Below, in pieces: positions 1 to 10,414 of a stretch of 64,000 nt of DNA; within the stretch, counting starts at the first letter, position 1; each line of letters starts with the position of its first letter. Below the pieces are notes generated by a model. That model searched no databases, was not told where the DNA came from, and was given only the letters and a program-made list of their open reading frames with translations. The position numbers and the translations under genes are program-made. Source of the DNA: an uncultured Roseburia sp. (lineage in GTDB: Bacteria; Bacillota; Clostridia; Lachnospirales; Lachnospiraceae); the NCBI GenBank assembly GCA_947573605.1, contig CANPGM010000015.1:1-64000 (forward strand), written 5' to 3'.

Positions 1-2
1 AA

Positions 3-37
3 GACGGTACAGCCCTTATAATCGGGGCTATACCGCC
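3..37 (-). terminator. Hairpin downstream of gdhA
   Basis: An inverted repeat (GACGGTA/AGCCC against GGGCT/TACCGCC, with two mismatches) lies about 80 bases beyond the gdhA stop. Read on the minus strand it is a plausible intrinsic terminator, but the window edge cuts off the U-tract, so this cannot be confirmed. Confidence 0.45.
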
Positions 38-119
38 TAATCTGAAATTACTTCCCTCTAACCATAAACACTGGGTTTCCAGGACTTCTCAATAGAATCT
101 TTCTCTTAAAAATCCGCGA

Positions 120-1484
<1,365 letters not shown>

Positions 1485-1501
1485 TCAAAAACTCCAGATT
1501 T

Positions 1502-1530
1502 ATTTTATTATAAATCCATACAATGTGCAA
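1502..1530 (-). promoter_or_regulatory. Probable gdhA promoter
   Basis: On the minus strand TTGCAC and TAAAAT are separated by 17 bases, about 50 bases upstream of the gdhA start. This fits a vegetative (sigma-A) promoter and implies gdhA is transcribed separately from the fab operon. Confidence 0.5.
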
Positions 1531-1566
1531 TCCTTTTTTCTTTAACTCGCTAAATTGTTAAAGCCA

Positions 1567-1830
1567 TTACAGCAAACGATAAATAATAATTGCAATTAAG
1601 ACCCCGATAATGCTTGCAATCGTTATTTTAATTGTCAATGCAAATGTCAGCACCAGTATCCCCAGATCCAGAACAACCGGGTTCGCAAGGCCAAAGCTCT
1701 GTCCGTAATTCAGCCAGCTTAACGCCGGTATTCCGGAAGCAAGCATCCCCAAAAATCCGCCCAGGACCACTCCTGTTAAGATCAGTAAAAACAATGCCCA
1801 ATGATTTTTTCCAACCGCGCCTCTGCTCAT
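1567..1830 (-). CDS. Small membrane protein, DUF4321 type
   Basis: An 87-residue protein of unknown function with two hydrophobic segments (about 11-35 and 52-86), a Gly-rich GVVLGGFLGML stretch and an LSWLNYGQ-FG loop. This pattern is typical of the DUF4321 family found in clostridia. A GGAGAG ribosome site precedes the ATG. It starts 19 bases after the marR stop, so it is probably the last gene of the fatty acid operon. No function is assigned. Confidence 0.75.
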   Translation of the reverse strand: MSRGAVGKNHWALFLLILTGVVLGGFLGMLASGIPALSWLNYGQSFGLANPVVLDLGILVLTFALTIKITIASIIGVLIAIIIYRLL

Positions 1831-1848
1831 AACACTCTCCGTTTCCCG

Positions 1849-2301
1849 CTACCGGCCTTCTATCCCGTATTCCTCCTGAAAATAATCCACAAGCTTTGCC
1901 AGTGCGTATATTAGTATCGGCGTCTCCTGATCCGACAACTGACTTTTAATATTCGCAATCATTTTTTTATGAAATCCCTCATGATGTGTATACGCCGTCT
2001 TCCCCTTGTCCGTCAGGCGAACGCACACCACTCGCTTATCCTGCATACTCCGTTCTCTTATCACGTATCCCTTCTCTGTCAGCCCGTCCATTGCTCTGGT
2101 AAGCGTTCCTGTGGTAACCTGCATAAGCTTTGCTACCACAGTCATGCTTTTTGGATCTTTTGTGCCCACGGCTTCTATAATGTGGAAATCATTATAGCTG
2201 ATATCCGAAAACTCTCCGATAACCAGACAGCGCGCTTCAATTTCCATGATATCCTTAAAAAGCCGCACCAATAATTCGTTTAAAGTTTCATCTGCTGTCA
2301 T
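1849..2301 (-). CDS. fabT: MarR-family regulator, FabT-like
   Basis: Winged-helix regulator of 150 residues. The recognition segment (VTTGTLTRAMDGLTEKGYV) and the wing (ERSMQDKRVVCVRLT) are typical of MarR proteins. In Firmicutes with FabK, FabT is a MarR protein at one end of the fab cluster that represses it in response to acyl-ACP. The position beside fabH and the palindrome at the acpP promoter support that role here. The open frame extends 11 codons further upstream, but those codons fall inside a dispersed palindromic repeat, so the inner ATG at 2301 is preferred. The name fabT is by context and family. Confidence 0.8.
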   Translation of the reverse strand: MTADETLNELLVRLFKDIMEIEARCLVIGEFSDISYNDFHIIEAVGTKDPKSMTVVAKLMQVTTGTLTRAMDGLTEKGYVIRERSMQDKRVVCVRLTDKGKTAYTHHEGFHKKMIANIKSQLSDQETPILIYALAKLVDYFQEEYGIEGR

Positions 2302-2316
2302 ATTCACACCCGCTGC

Positions 2317-2380
2317 AAAAAGAGCGCTTCGCACTCTATATACATGCGTCTAACGACGCAGTTTCCTATAAGGTAAAAAG
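2317..2380. repeat. Dispersed palindromic repeat, copy A
   Basis: The element has two short stem-loops: GAGCG-CTTC-GCACTC, then TGCGTC-taac-GACGCA, followed by GTTTCCTATA. It closely matches copies at 32687-32774 and 39852-39917. Here it separates fabH from the MarR gene. On the minus strand its second hairpin is followed by a T-run, so it could also act as a partial terminator inside the operon. Confidence 0.8.
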
Positions 2381-3358
2381 CTACCAGATTATAGCGGCGG
2401 CGCCCCAGGTCAGCCCCGCGCCGAACCCCGCCAGAATCAATTTATTTCCGGGCTTTAACAGCCCCTTCCTGTTGACTTCGTCCAGTAAAATCGGGACGCT
2501 TGCGGCAGAAATATTTCCGCATTCCTGCAAATTGGTCGGAAACTTCTCCATCGGCTGCCCAAGTCTTTTCGCAACCGCTTCAATAATCCGGTAATTTGCC
2601 TGATGAAGAATAAAATAATCCACCTCGTCCAAAGCAAAGCCGGCTTTCCCGGCCGCCTCCTTTACCGCTTCCGGAACCGTCTTCACCGCAAACTTATAAA
2701 CCTCCTGCCCGTTCATAGAAACATAGGAAAAACCGGCCTCTCTCTTTACCAGAAAATTATTCACCGGTCGGTTATCGCAGCGCAGCACGTCGCCTTTTGC
2801 GCCGTCGGAACGCTGGATCACAGAAAGGATTCCCTCTCTGTTCTCTGCGCATTCCTCCGCACGAATCACTGCGGCGCCGGAACCGTCTCCGAAAAGTACG
2901 CAGGTGCTTCTGTCCGTCCAGTCCACCATTTTGGAAAGCATTTCGGTTCCGATTACGAGCGCCGTTTTATACTCTCCGCTTTTTAAATACATGGAGGCAA
3001 TGTTTATTCCATAAAGAAACCCGGAACAGGCTGCGTTGATATCAAATGCAAACGCATTTTTTGCGCCGATTGCACTCTGTACTTCACATGCAAGCCCCGG
3101 TACGACTTTATCTGTCGAAATCGTCGCCGCAATCAGAATGTCCAAATCTTCCGGTTCCACTCCGGCCTGCTCCATTGCCCGTTTTGCCGCCTGCACAGAC
3201 ATTCCCGTCGTCGTATCCTCCGTCGATATATGTCTTGCTTCAATCCCGGTCCGGCTCTTGATCCACTCGTCCGAGGTATCGACAATTTTACTTAAATCAT
3301 CATTTGTAACTCTGTTTGCCGGAATAAAACTTCCGGTTCCTGTTATTTTAATATTCAT
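2381..3358 (-). CDS. fabH: Beta-ketoacyl-ACP synthase III
   Basis: Starts fatty acid synthesis by condensing acetyl-CoA (or a branched primer) with malonyl-ACP. The Cys-His-Asn catalytic set is visible: C in DINAACSGF, H in LHQANYRI, N in GNISAAS. The C-terminal GFGAGLTWGAA is also typical. Length 325 residues. The ATG at 3358 is chosen because GGGGT lies just before it and the protein then begins with MNIKITGTGSFIP; the longer frame adds 12 unconserved residues overlapping accDA. It is the last enzyme gene of the operon. Confidence 0.95.
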   Translation of the reverse strand: MNIKITGTGSFIPANRVTNDDLSKIVDTSDEWIKSRTGIEARHISTEDTTTGMSVQAAKRAMEQAGVEPEDLDILIAATISTDKVVPGLACEVQSAIGAKNAFAFDINAACSGFLYGINIASMYLKSGEYKTALVIGTEMLSKMVDWTDRSTCVLFGDGSGAAVIRAEECAENREGILSVIQRSDGAKGDVLRCDNRPVNNFLVKREAGFSYVSMNGQEVYKFAVKTVPEAVKEAAGKAGFALDEVDYFILHQANYRIIEAVAKRLGQPMEKFPTNLQECGNISAASVPILLDEVNRKGLLKPGNKLILAGFGAGLTWGAAAIIW

Positions 3359-3371
3359 ATGTTTACCCCGT

Positions 3372-5150
3372 CTAAAATGCGCGGAACCGTTCATAACGCT
3401 CTCCTGCTATTTCCTCTCCGGTCTTATTCCCGTATTTGCGCAAAAATTCCTTCATATGGCCTTTCATATATCTCGAAATGGACTCGCACGCCTTGACATC
3501 CGCCGTTCCGTATTCAGGCAGAATACGTTCCACCACATGCAGCGCATACAAATCCTGCGCCGTGATTTTCATTACTTCGCTTGCTTCTTTCGCCCGCTTG
3601 CCGTCTTTCCACAGAATCGACGCAAATCCCTCCGGAGAAAGCACGGAATAGGTAGCGTTTTCCATCATCCAGACCTCGTTTCCGACCGCCAGCGCCAAAG
3701 CGCCTCCGCTTCCGCCTTCCCCGATCATGATACAAAGCACCGGTACTTTTAAACCGGCCATCTCATAAAGATTTCTGGCGATCGCCTCGCCCTGTCCGCG
3801 TTCCTCCGCTTCCGTTCCGCAGAAGGCGCCAGATGTATTTACAAACGTAATAATCGGTCGGTTGAACTTTTCCGCCTGCTTCATCAGACGAATTGCCTTT
3901 CGATAACCTTCCGGAGACGGCATACCGTAATTGTGACGCATACAATCCTTTAAATCTTTTCCCTTATGTACGCCGATTACCGTCACGGGCTGTCCGTCCA
4001 GTTCCGCAATTCCGCCTATAATAGCCGGATCATCCCGGAACTGTCTGTCTCCGTGAAATTCCATAAAATTGTCAAAAATCTGCGCCATATAATCTACAGA
4101 AGCCAGACGATCCACTTTTCTGGCTGCTTTTACTTTATCCCATGCGCCAAGCGGTTTCGCCTTCGCTCCCCGCTCCTTCATAAGCTCTGTCGGTTCATAG
4201 GAATCATCCTCCCGGAACGGATCAAAGTTCGCATAACCTTCCTGTTTTTTATGAACTTTTAAAATCTGATACAACGTCTGCTTTAAATCTTTTCTCTCTA
4301 CAATTGCATCTACAAAACCATGCTCAAGCTGAAATTCCGCCCTTTGAAAGCCTTCCGGCAGTTTCTCGCCAATCGTCTGTTCGATCACTCTCTGTCCGGC
4401 AAATCCGATTAAAGCTCCCGGTTCCGCAAGTATGATATCGCCGAGCATCGCAAAACTCGCCGTTACGCCGCCGGTCGTCGGATCCGTCAGCACCGGAATA
4501 TACAAAAGACCGGCGTCAGAATGACGTTTAAGCGCCGCAGACGTCTTTGCCATCTGCATCAGGGAAATGATTCCTTCCTGCATCCTCGCTCCGCCGGAAC
4601 AGCAGAATAAAATAACCGGGAGTTTTAATTCAATCGCCCGCTCAACGGCAAGCGCAATTTTTTCTCCGACCACATGACCCATGCTGCTCATTAAAAATCT
4701 GGCGTCGCAGACGCCTAATACCGCATCTAATCCGTAAATTTTACACTTTCCAACCGTTACCGCTTCGTGAAGTCCCGTCTTTTCCCGCGCCGCGGCCAGT
4801 TTTTTATCATAATCCGGAAAATCCAGCGGATTTTCGGACTCTAAATACTCGAACCACGGCTCGAACGTTCTTGCATCCGCAACCATACGAATCCGGTTGT
4901 TTGTTCTGACGCGGAAATAACCGCCGCATTCATAGCAGACGTATTTGCATCGCTCAACCTCCGCTTTATTGATTTCCTTTCCGCATTTCGGACAGACAAT
5001 CGTATCCTGGGCGTTTGAGCCGTCCTGCGTCTGCTTTTTCATCACAGGCGGCGGAGTCTGCGCTTCCGCCATCTGTTCCTCGGCGCGCTCTGCGGACGCT
5101 TCCCGCTGTTTAAAGCCCGTCAGTTTCTTTTTTTTCAAAAATGCTGCCAT
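3372..5150 (-). CDS. accDA: Fused acetyl-CoA carboxylase carboxyltransferase (beta-alpha)
   Basis: A single 592-residue chain joins the two carboxyltransferase subunits that are separate in most bacteria. The AccD half (about 45-300) starts with a four-cysteine zinc ribbon (CPKC, then CYEC) and has the [10 protein letters not shown] acyl-CoA pocket. The AccA half (about 310-590) contains [19 protein letters not shown] and the [12 protein letters not shown] region. It makes malonyl-CoA for the adjacent fab enzymes. The first ~45 residues are a charged extension. The biotin carboxylase and carrier subunits it needs are not encoded nearby. Confidence 0.93.
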   Translation of the reverse strand: MAAFLKKKKLTGFKQREASAERAEEQMAEAQTPPPVMKKQTQDGSNAQDTIVCPKCGKEINKAEVERCKYVCYECGGYFRVRTNNRIRMVADARTFEPWFEYLESENPLDFPDYDKKLAAAREKTGLHEAVTVGKCKIYGLDAVLGVCDARFLMSSMGHVVGEKIALAVERAIELKLPVILFCCSGGARMQEGIISLMQMAKTSAALKRHSDAGLLYIPVLTDPTTGGVTASFAMLGDIILAEPGALIGFAGQRVIEQTIGEKLPEGFQRAEFQLEHGFVDAIVERKDLKQTLYQILKVHKKQEGYANFDPFREDDSYEPTELMKERGAKAKPLGAWDKVKAARKVDRLASVDYMAQIFDNFMEFHGDRQFRDDPAIIGGIAELDGQPVTVIGVHKGKDLKDCMRHNYGMPSPEGYRKAIRLMKQAEKFNRPIITFVNTSGAFCGTEAEERGQGEAIARNLYEMAGLKVPVLCIMIGEGGSGGALALAVGNEVWMMENATYSVLSPEGFASILWKDGKRAKEASEVMKITAQDLYALHVVERILPEYGTADVKACESISRYMKGHMKEFLRKYGNKTGEEIAGERYERFRAF

Positions 5151-5168
5151 GCGCTAACCATACCTTTC

Positions 5169-5600
5169 TTACTGGCCGATTGCAAAGGTCAGCTCTGCCG
5201 TACATACCGTTTTCCCGGCTACCTTTGCCGACGCTTTGCCGACGCCGATCGGTCCTTTTTGCTTTATAATTTCCGTTTCCAGCTCCAGCACATCGCCCGG
5301 AACAACCTTCTGCTTAAATTTCACATGGTCAAGACCCGCGAAATACGCCGTCTTGCCGCGGTTTTCCTCTACGCTTAAAATCGCGACCGCTCCCGTCTGC
5401 GCCAGCGCTTCTATAATTAATACGCCCGGCATAACCGGTTCATTCGGAAAATGCCCGCTAAAATACGGTTCGTTGTAACTCACGCATTTTCTGGCCGACG
5501 CCCGTACCCCCGGTTCTAATTCTTCTACCGTATCAATCAGCAAAAACGGCTGACGATGCGGCAGAATTTCCATAATCTGTTTTATGTTTAATACTGCCAT
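5169..5600 (-). CDS. fabZ: 3-hydroxyacyl-ACP dehydratase
   Basis: Hot-dog fold dehydratase that removes water from 3-hydroxyacyl-ACP. The catalytic His is in FSGHFPNEPVMPGVL and the catalytic Glu in IIEALAQTG. At 143 residues it is full length. It lies between fabF and accDA, where many clostridial operons also have accB and accC around fabZ; here both are absent. Confidence 0.95.
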   Translation of the reverse strand: MAVLNIKQIMEILPHRQPFLLIDTVEELEPGVRASARKCVSYNEPYFSGHFPNEPVMPGVLIIEALAQTGAVAILSVEENRGKTAYFAGLDHVKFKQKVVPGDVLELETEIIKQKGPIGVGKASAKVAGKTVCTAELTFAIGQ

Positions 5601-5648
5601 CTGTCCCTCCGGCGCTCTTCTTTCTACTTAGCAGGTCTTTGGATCCGC

Positions 5649-6887
5649 TTATTGATTGTCATACTTTTTTAATAAAATGCTTGCATTGTGTCCGCCGAAG
5701 CCTAATGAATTACTAAGCGCATAAGGCACTTCCATCTCTGCGGCCTCTTTGCAATAATCAAGATCCAGTTCCTCGTCCGGCGTCGTATAACCTGCAGTCG
5801 CATGTATAAATCCTTCTTCGATTTCTTTCACACATGTGACAAATTCAACGGCTCCCGCTGCGCCGAGTAAGTGCCCGATCATTGATTTTGTAGAGTTAAT
5901 TTTCAGTTCCTTCGCATGTTCTCCAAATAACAGTTTAATGGCTCTCGTCTCGAACAGATCGTTATGATGAGTCGCCGTACCGTGTGCGTTAATATAAGTG
6001 ATGTCATTCGGAGTAAGTCCCGCGTCGGCAATTGCATATTCCATTGCCTTTGCCGCCCCGGAGCCGTCTTCCGCGGGGGAGGTAATATGATACGCGTCGG
6101 AAGTACAGCCGTATCCTGCAACCTCGGCATATATTTTCGCTCCGCGCGCTCTCGCATGTTCTAATTCCTCAAGGACGACAATTCCCGCGCCTTCGCCCAT
6201 CACAAAGCCGCTTCTGTTTTTATCAAACGGCAGCGAGCATTTCGCAGGGTCTGTTTCGGTCGAAAGAGCCGTAAGCGAAAGGAATCCGGCAATGCCAAGC
6301 GGACAGATACATCCTTCCGTGCCGCCGGAAACCATAATATCCGCATCGCCGTACTGAATCGCCCGATATGCTTCGCCAATGGTATTCGTACCGGTTGCGC
6401 ATGCCGTCACGACATTTAAGCTTTTTCCCTTCAGCCCAAAATGAATCGATACGTTTCCCGCCGCCATATTAGAGATCATCATCGGCACAAAAAGCGGACC
6501 GACTCTTCCGGGGCCTTTCTCCGTCAGTCTTGCATGTTCCCGCTCCATTGCCTGCATACTGCCGATGCCGCAGCCGATTGCGGTGCCTGCCCGGTAAGGG
6601 TCCTCTTTTTTCATATCTAATCCCGCATCTTCTATCGCTTCTTTCGCAGCGGCCATTGCATACTGGCTGAACAGTTCCATACGCCGCGCATCCTTTGCAT
6701 CCATATAATTTTTCACATCAAAATCTTTTACTTCCGCCGCCAGTCTGCATTTATATGCACCTGCGTCAAAACGGGTAATTTCGGCAAAACCGGTCTTTCC
6801 TGCTTTTACCGATTTCCAAAACTCCTCCACGCCCAGACCGATCGGTGTAATCGCTCCCATTCCCGTTACAACAACTCTTCTACTCAT
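5649..6887 (-). CDS. fabF: Beta-ketoacyl-ACP synthase II
   Basis: Elongating condensing enzyme of 412 residues. The catalytic cysteine is in VTACATGTNT, and the two histidines are in NAHGTATHHND and MIGHLLGAAG. The C-terminal SLGFGGHNAS loop is also present. It has normal length and domain order for FabF. It sits 51 bases downstream of fabG in the same operon. Confidence 0.96.
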   Translation of the reverse strand: MSRRVVVTGMGAITPIGLGVEEFWKSVKAGKTGFAEITRFDAGAYKCRLAAEVKDFDVKNYMDAKDARRMELFSQYAMAAAKEAIEDAGLDMKKEDPYRAGTAIGCGIGSMQAMEREHARLTEKGPGRVGPLFVPMMISNMAAGNVSIHFGLKGKSLNVVTACATGTNTIGEAYRAIQYGDADIMVSGGTEGCICPLGIAGFLSLTALSTETDPAKCSLPFDKNRSGFVMGEGAGIVVLEELEHARARGAKIYAEVAGYGCTSDAYHITSPAEDGSGAAKAMEYAIADAGLTPNDITYINAHGTATHHNDLFETRAIKLLFGEHAKELKINSTKSMIGHLLGAAGAVEFVTCVKEIEEGFIHATAGYTTPDEELDLDYCKEAAEMEVPYALSNSLGFGGHNASILLKKYDNQ

Positions 6888-6938
6888 ATCTCCTCATTTC
6901 TACGCGACAAAAACGCGTACTTCTGTCCCATTCTGCCT

Positions 6939-7700
6939 TTACATATTCATTCCGCCGTCTACGGAAATCACCTGTCCCGTAATATATGCGGCTTTATCCG
7001 ATGCCAGAAACGCGGCCGTCTCCGCAATATCCGAAGGCTTTCCTGCTCTCTGCAGCGGAATCTGCCCCATCAATTGTTCCTTTGCTTTTTCAGGTATTAC
7101 ATCCGTCATATCCGTTTCAATAAAGCCGGGCGCGATTGCATTGCATGTGATCCCTCTCGGAGCCAGTTCCCTTGCTACAGACTTCGTCAATCCAATGATT
7201 CCGGCCTTGCTTGCACTGTAATTCGCCTGTCCCGCGTTTCCGATCACTCCGGAAACAGACGAGATATTAATAATCTTTCCGGAACGCTGTTTCAGAAGAT
7301 AACGCGAAAGATGGCGGATGGTATGAAATGCTCCCTTTAAATTGGTATCAATCACCGCATCAAAGTCATCCTCGCTCATTTTCATCAGAAGACCGTCTCT
7401 TGTAATCCCTGCATTATTGACAAGAATGTCAATATGTCCGTAAGACGAGATCAACTCCTTTATCATCTCTCCACAGGCGGTAAAATCCGCAACGTCACAT
7501 TGACAGGTCACGGCGCCGTTTACACCGTCGTCCTCCGCCTTTTTGCACGCATTGATTTCTGCGGCGACCGCCTCCGCCTTTTCTTTTGATCCGTTATAAT
7601 TGACAATGACAAACGCGCCCTCTTTTGCAAGTGTCTTTGCAATCTCCGCGCCGATACCGCGGCTTGCGCCCGTTACCAGCGCGACCTTTCCTGTCAGCAT
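6939..7700 (-). CDS. fabG: 3-oxoacyl-ACP reductase
   Basis: NADPH-dependent short-chain reductase. It shows the cofactor loop GASRGIG, the NNAG motif, the catalytic Ser in NISSVSG, and the YSASK Tyr/Lys pair. The ATG at 7700 has GGGAGG eight bases upstream and gives the standard start [11 protein letters not shown] (253 residues); a longer frame begins at 7739 without support. Part of the fab operon between fabD and fabF. Confidence 0.95.
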   Translation of the reverse strand: MLTGKVALVTGASRGIGAEIAKTLAKEGAFVIVNYNGSKEKAEAVAAEINACKKAEDDGVNGAVTCQCDVADFTACGEMIKELISSYGHIDILVNNAGITRDGLLMKMSEDDFDAVIDTNLKGAFHTIRHLSRYLLKQRSGKIINISSVSGVIGNAGQANYSASKAGIIGLTKSVARELAPRGITCNAIAPGFIETDMTDVIPEKAKEQLMGQIPLQRAGKPSDIAETAAFLASDKAAYITGQVISVDGGMNM

Positions 7701-7748
7701 TTTATATCCTCCCGTGCCGTTTTCTATCGTATCATTCATTCGTTCTGT

Positions 7749-8672
7749 TTATGCCGTATGTTCCGCCAGAAATTTTTCAAAGTCCGCCATTGTATCAATA
7801 TTGCAGATTTTTACTTCTCTGTTGATTTTTTTCATAAATCCCGTCAGCGTCTTTCCCGGTCCGATTTCCACAAATTCTTCTACGCCGTCTTCAATCATTC
7901 TTTCTACAGACTGCTGCCAGCGGACGGACGAGCAAACCTGCTTTTCCAGAAGCGGCTTTACTTCGTCCTTATCCGTTACGTAGTCTGCCGTCACATTTGC
8001 AAGATACGGAACGGCAAAATCCTGTATTGTTACATTTTTAAGTTCTGCTCCCAGCTTTTCTCCCGCATCTTTTAACATAGCGGAATGAAACGGTCCGCTC
8101 ACCTTAAGGGGAACGATTCTCTTTGCTCCCGCTTCCTTACATGTTTCTCCCGCCGCGGCCACCGCTGCCTCCTCGCCTGTAATTACAATTTGTCCGGGGC
8201 AGTTATAATTAGCAATGGATACAATACCGTCCGTTTTGCTGCAGATTTCTTCGATTGTTTCTGCGGCCAGCCCAAGCACCGCCGCCATAGCGCCGCCGGT
8301 CGGAACCGCTTCCTGCATGTAAATACCTCTTTTTCGAATCAGCGCAAACGCATCCTGCATGGTAAGAACCCCCGCCGCAATCAGCGCGCCATACTCGCCG
8401 AGACTTAAGCCCGCCGTAACATCCGGCGCAAAGCCCTTTTCCTTTAATGCCGTAAGAATGGCGGCTTCCGCCGTCAGCATACAAACCTGCGTATATTCCG
8501 TAATATGTATATTCTCGTTTTCTTCAAAGCAAAGCGCTTCCATATCCAGTCCCGTCGTCTCGGAAGCCAGTTTAAATACTTCTCTGCAGGCCGGAATCCT
8601 CTCGTAAAATTCTTTCCCCATACCGACATACTGCGCTCCCTGCCCCGGAAAAATAAACGCCGTCTTTCCCAT
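7749..8672 (-). CDS. fabD: Malonyl-CoA:ACP transacylase
   Basis: Transfers malonyl from CoA to acyl carrier protein. It has the N-terminal FPGQGAQ loop, the nucleophile motif GLSLGEYGAL with the active serine, and the catalytic histidine in GPFHSAML. Length 307 residues is normal. It follows fabK after a 124-base gap that holds a stem-loop. Confidence 0.95.
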   Translation of the reverse strand: MGKTAFIFPGQGAQYVGMGKEFYERIPACREVFKLASETTGLDMEALCFEENENIHITEYTQVCMLTAEAAILTALKEKGFAPDVTAGLSLGEYGALIAAGVLTMQDAFALIRKRGIYMQEAVPTGGAMAAVLGLAAETIEEICSKTDGIVSIANYNCPGQIVITGEEAAVAAAGETCKEAGAKRIVPLKVSGPFHSAMLKDAGEKLGAELKNVTIQDFAVPYLANVTADYVTDKDEVKPLLEKQVCSSVRWQQSVERMIEDGVEEFVEIGPGKTLTGFMKKINREVKICNIDTMADFEKFLAEHTA

Positions 8673-8716
8673 TCTCTGTTATCCTCCAAATAGATTCTTC
8701 CTAATTCAAAAAAGAA

Positions 8717-8749
8717 GCTGCTGCGGAATTATCGTAATTTTGCAGCAAC
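8717..8749 (-). terminator. Stem-loop between fabK and fabD
   Basis: An imperfect 14-pair stem (GCTGCTGCGGAATT against AATTTTGCAGCAAC) is followed on the minus strand by TTC and a run of Ts. It resembles an intrinsic terminator inside the operon. It may partly attenuate transcription so that acpP-fabK mRNA exceeds the distal genes, or act as a processing site. Confidence 0.5.
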
Positions 8750-8796
8750 TCCTTTTCCGATTCAATGACAGTTCGTATAAACCGTGCCTGCCATCG

Positions 8797-9729
8797 TTAC
8801 GCTCTGGAAAAATTCAGCAGTTTTTCTGCCTCATCCATCATTTCCTCTATGATTTCCTTACAAGTCTGTTCTTTTTTTACAAGACCGGCGCTCTGTCCCG
8901 CCATCAGACTTCCGTTTACCACGTCTCCGTCCATGACCGCTTTCCGAAGGGAACCGAGCGTAAGCTGTTCCAGCTCTTCAAAAGACGCGCCTTCTTTTTC
9001 CATTTTCAGATATTCCCGGCTCATCTGATTGCGAAGCACGCGGATTGGATGGCCGGTGCTCATTCCCGTCACCTCGGAATCAATGTCTCTGGCCTTGATC
9101 ACCCGCTCCTTGTAATTCGCATGTACAATAGACTCTTGCGCAACTACAAAACGCGTTCCCAACTGAACGCCTTCCGCTCCCAACATAAAAGAAGCGGCGA
9201 TTCCCCTGCCGTCTGCAATACCGCCTGCGGCAATCACCGGAATGGAAACGGCGTCCGCTACCTGCGGAACAAGCGTCATCGTCGTCTGCGCCCCGATATG
9301 TCCTCCCGATTCCATTCCCTCTGCAACGACCGCGTCCGCTCCGGCGCGTTCCATCATTTTTGCCATTGCAACGCTTGCTACGACCGGAATTACGGTAACG
9401 CCCGCTTCTTTCCAGGCCGCCATAAACTTGCCCGGATTGCCTGCTCCCGTCGTTACCACTTTTACTCCCTCTTCCATTACAATCTGAGCGACCTCTGGAG
9501 CATTCGGATTCATCAGCATCACGTTCACGCCGAACGGTTTATCGGTAAGCTTTTTTGCTTCTCTGATCTGTTCCCTTACTACCTCAGGGGGAGCGCTTGC
9601 CGCTCCGATTAGTCCAAGTCCCCCGGCGTTTGATACCGCGGCCGCCAGATGATATTCCGCAACCCAGGCCATTCCGCCCTGAATAATCGGATATTCCGTA
9701 TGCAGTAATTCACTGATTCTGGTTTTCAT
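8797..9729 (-). CDS. fabK: Enoyl-ACP reductase II (FMN-dependent)
   Basis: FMN- and NADH-dependent enoyl-ACP reductase of the nitronate-monooxygenase/FabK barrel family (310 residues). It opens with the family pattern YPIIQGGMAWVA, and has SGGHIGAQTT and the phosphate-binding PVIAAGGIADGRG region. FabK replaces FabI in many Firmicutes and is insensitive to triclosan. The position directly after acpP and before fabD supports FabK rather than a nitronate monooxygenase. Confidence 0.93.
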   Translation of the reverse strand: MKTRISELLHTEYPIIQGGMAWVAEYHLAAAVSNAGGLGLIGAASAPPEVVREQIREAKKLTDKPFGVNVMLMNPNAPEVAQIVMEEGVKVVTTGAGNPGKFMAAWKEAGVTVIPVVASVAMAKMMERAGADAVVAEGMESGGHIGAQTTMTLVPQVADAVSIPVIAAGGIADGRGIAASFMLGAEGVQLGTRFVVAQESIVHANYKERVIKARDIDSEVTGMSTGHPIRVLRNQMSREYLKMEKEGASFEELEQLTLGSLRKAVMDGDVVNGSLMAGQSAGLVKKEQTCKEIIEEMMDEAEKLLNFSRA

Positions 9730-9751
9730 TCCCTATCTCCTTATCGGAAAC

Positions 9752-9985
9752 TTATGCTTCTACGCCCTTACTCTTTAAGTATTCCATTACATCGTTTACC
9801 GTTGCGATAGACTCCAGATCTTCGGACGGAATTTCCACGCCGAATTCTTCTTCAAGAGCCATCACAAGCTCAAATAAATCCAGTGAATCTGCGCCGAGAT
9901 CCTCTTTAAAATTAGACTCTGTTCTGATTTCGTCTTCATTTACACTTAACTGCGCTGCAATAATCGGTTTCATTTTTTCAAACAT
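9752..9985 (-). CDS. acpP: Acyl carrier protein
   Basis: A 77-residue acidic four-helix carrier. The phosphopantetheine attachment serine is in [20 protein letters not shown]. It is the first gene of the fab operon, directly behind the promoter and putative FabT operator. Confidence 0.96.
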   Translation of the reverse strand: MFEKMKPIIAAQLSVNEDEIRTESNFKEDLGADSLDLFELVMALEEEFGVEIPSEDLESIATVNDVMEYLKSKGVEA

Positions 9986-10095
9986 TATTTTTTTCTCCTT
10001 TTTCTTCGCGTCGGCAGGCGCTACCGGCAGCTTTCCGCCGTCTCCTTCGACTAATCTTGTTCTTTAATTTTATAAATAGTCTGTCCTGGAAATAC

Positions 10096-10108
10096 TTTGA
10101 CAGTCAAA
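10096..10108 (-). promoter_or_regulatory. FabT-like operator of the fab operon
   Basis: The palindrome TTTGACAGTCAAA fits the TTTGA-N3-TCAAA pattern known for FabT-type MarR regulators. It sits about 9-21 bases after the predicted transcription start of the acpP promoter, where bound repressor would block RNA polymerase. The likely ligand is the MarR protein encoded at the other end of this operon. Confidence 0.7.
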
Positions 10109-10123
10109 CTATTCATTTTCCAA

Positions 10124-10152
10124 AGTATATGTCTAATATGTGCGATTGTCAA
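10124..10152 (-). promoter_or_regulatory. Promoter of the acpP-fab operon
   Basis: On the minus strand a perfect -35 TTGACA (10147-10152) and a -10 TATACT (10124-10129) are separated by 17 bases. This is a strong vegetative promoter about 140 bases upstream of acpP. Confidence 0.8.
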
Positions 10153-10190
10153 TCCACTTTTTCAATATTTTTCCATTAATATCTTTTTTC

Positions 10191-10219
10191 TTGACGTACT
10201 ATAGAAAATATATTATTCT
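10191..10219 (+). promoter_or_regulatory. Promoter of the TPP-riboswitch gene
   Basis: TTGACG (10191-10196) and TATTCT (10214-10219) are separated by 17 bases, 26 bases before the riboswitch starts. It is divergent from the fab promoter. Confidence 0.65.
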
Positions 10220-10244
10220 AACTTTTGATAATAAAATATTCTGC

Positions 10245-10330
10245 TAGGGGCGCTTAGTGCTGAGATAATCGAACGATGTACCGATTAACCCTTATTACTT
10301 GAACCGGATAATACCGGCGTAAGGAAGCAT
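10245..10330 (+). ncRNA. TPP riboswitch (thi-box)
   Basis: The conserved aptamer blocks are present in order: AGGGGCGC, GTGCTGAGATAAT, a variable stem (CGAACGATGTACCGATT), AACCCTT, ACTTGAACCGGATAATACC, GGCGTAAGGAAGC. This is the thiamine pyrophosphate sensor. It controls the thiamine transporter gene starting at 10415. Confidence 0.93.
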
Positions 10331-10375
10331 ATCATAGTTTAGGGCGAGGCTATTGCTCGTTATTCCCTGTTTCGG

Positions 10376-10407
10376 CTTCTCCTGGCGGATTTCATGAAAA
10401 GGAGGAG
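10376..10407 (+). promoter_or_regulatory. Expression platform: RBS-pairing hairpin
   Basis: CTTCTCCT (10376-10383) can pair with AGGAGGAG (10400-10407), which is the ribosome binding site of the next gene. Seven Ts follow directly, then the ATG. The hairpin could therefore hide the ribosome site, act as a terminator, or both, when TPP is bound. Confidence 0.65.
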
Positions 10408-10414
10408 TTTTTTT

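Noticed and set aside
1632..1832. Plus-strand ORF over the DUF4321 gene
   Set aside because: It lies entirely over a supported minus-strand gene and has no ribosome site or family pattern.
3036..3752. Long plus-strand ORF over fabH and accDA
   Set aside because: Antisense to two well-supported enzymes with clear catalytic motifs.
8740..9612. 290-codon plus-strand ORF over fabK
   Set aside because: Antisense to fabK; its His/Arg/Phe-rich composition is typical of a shadow frame.
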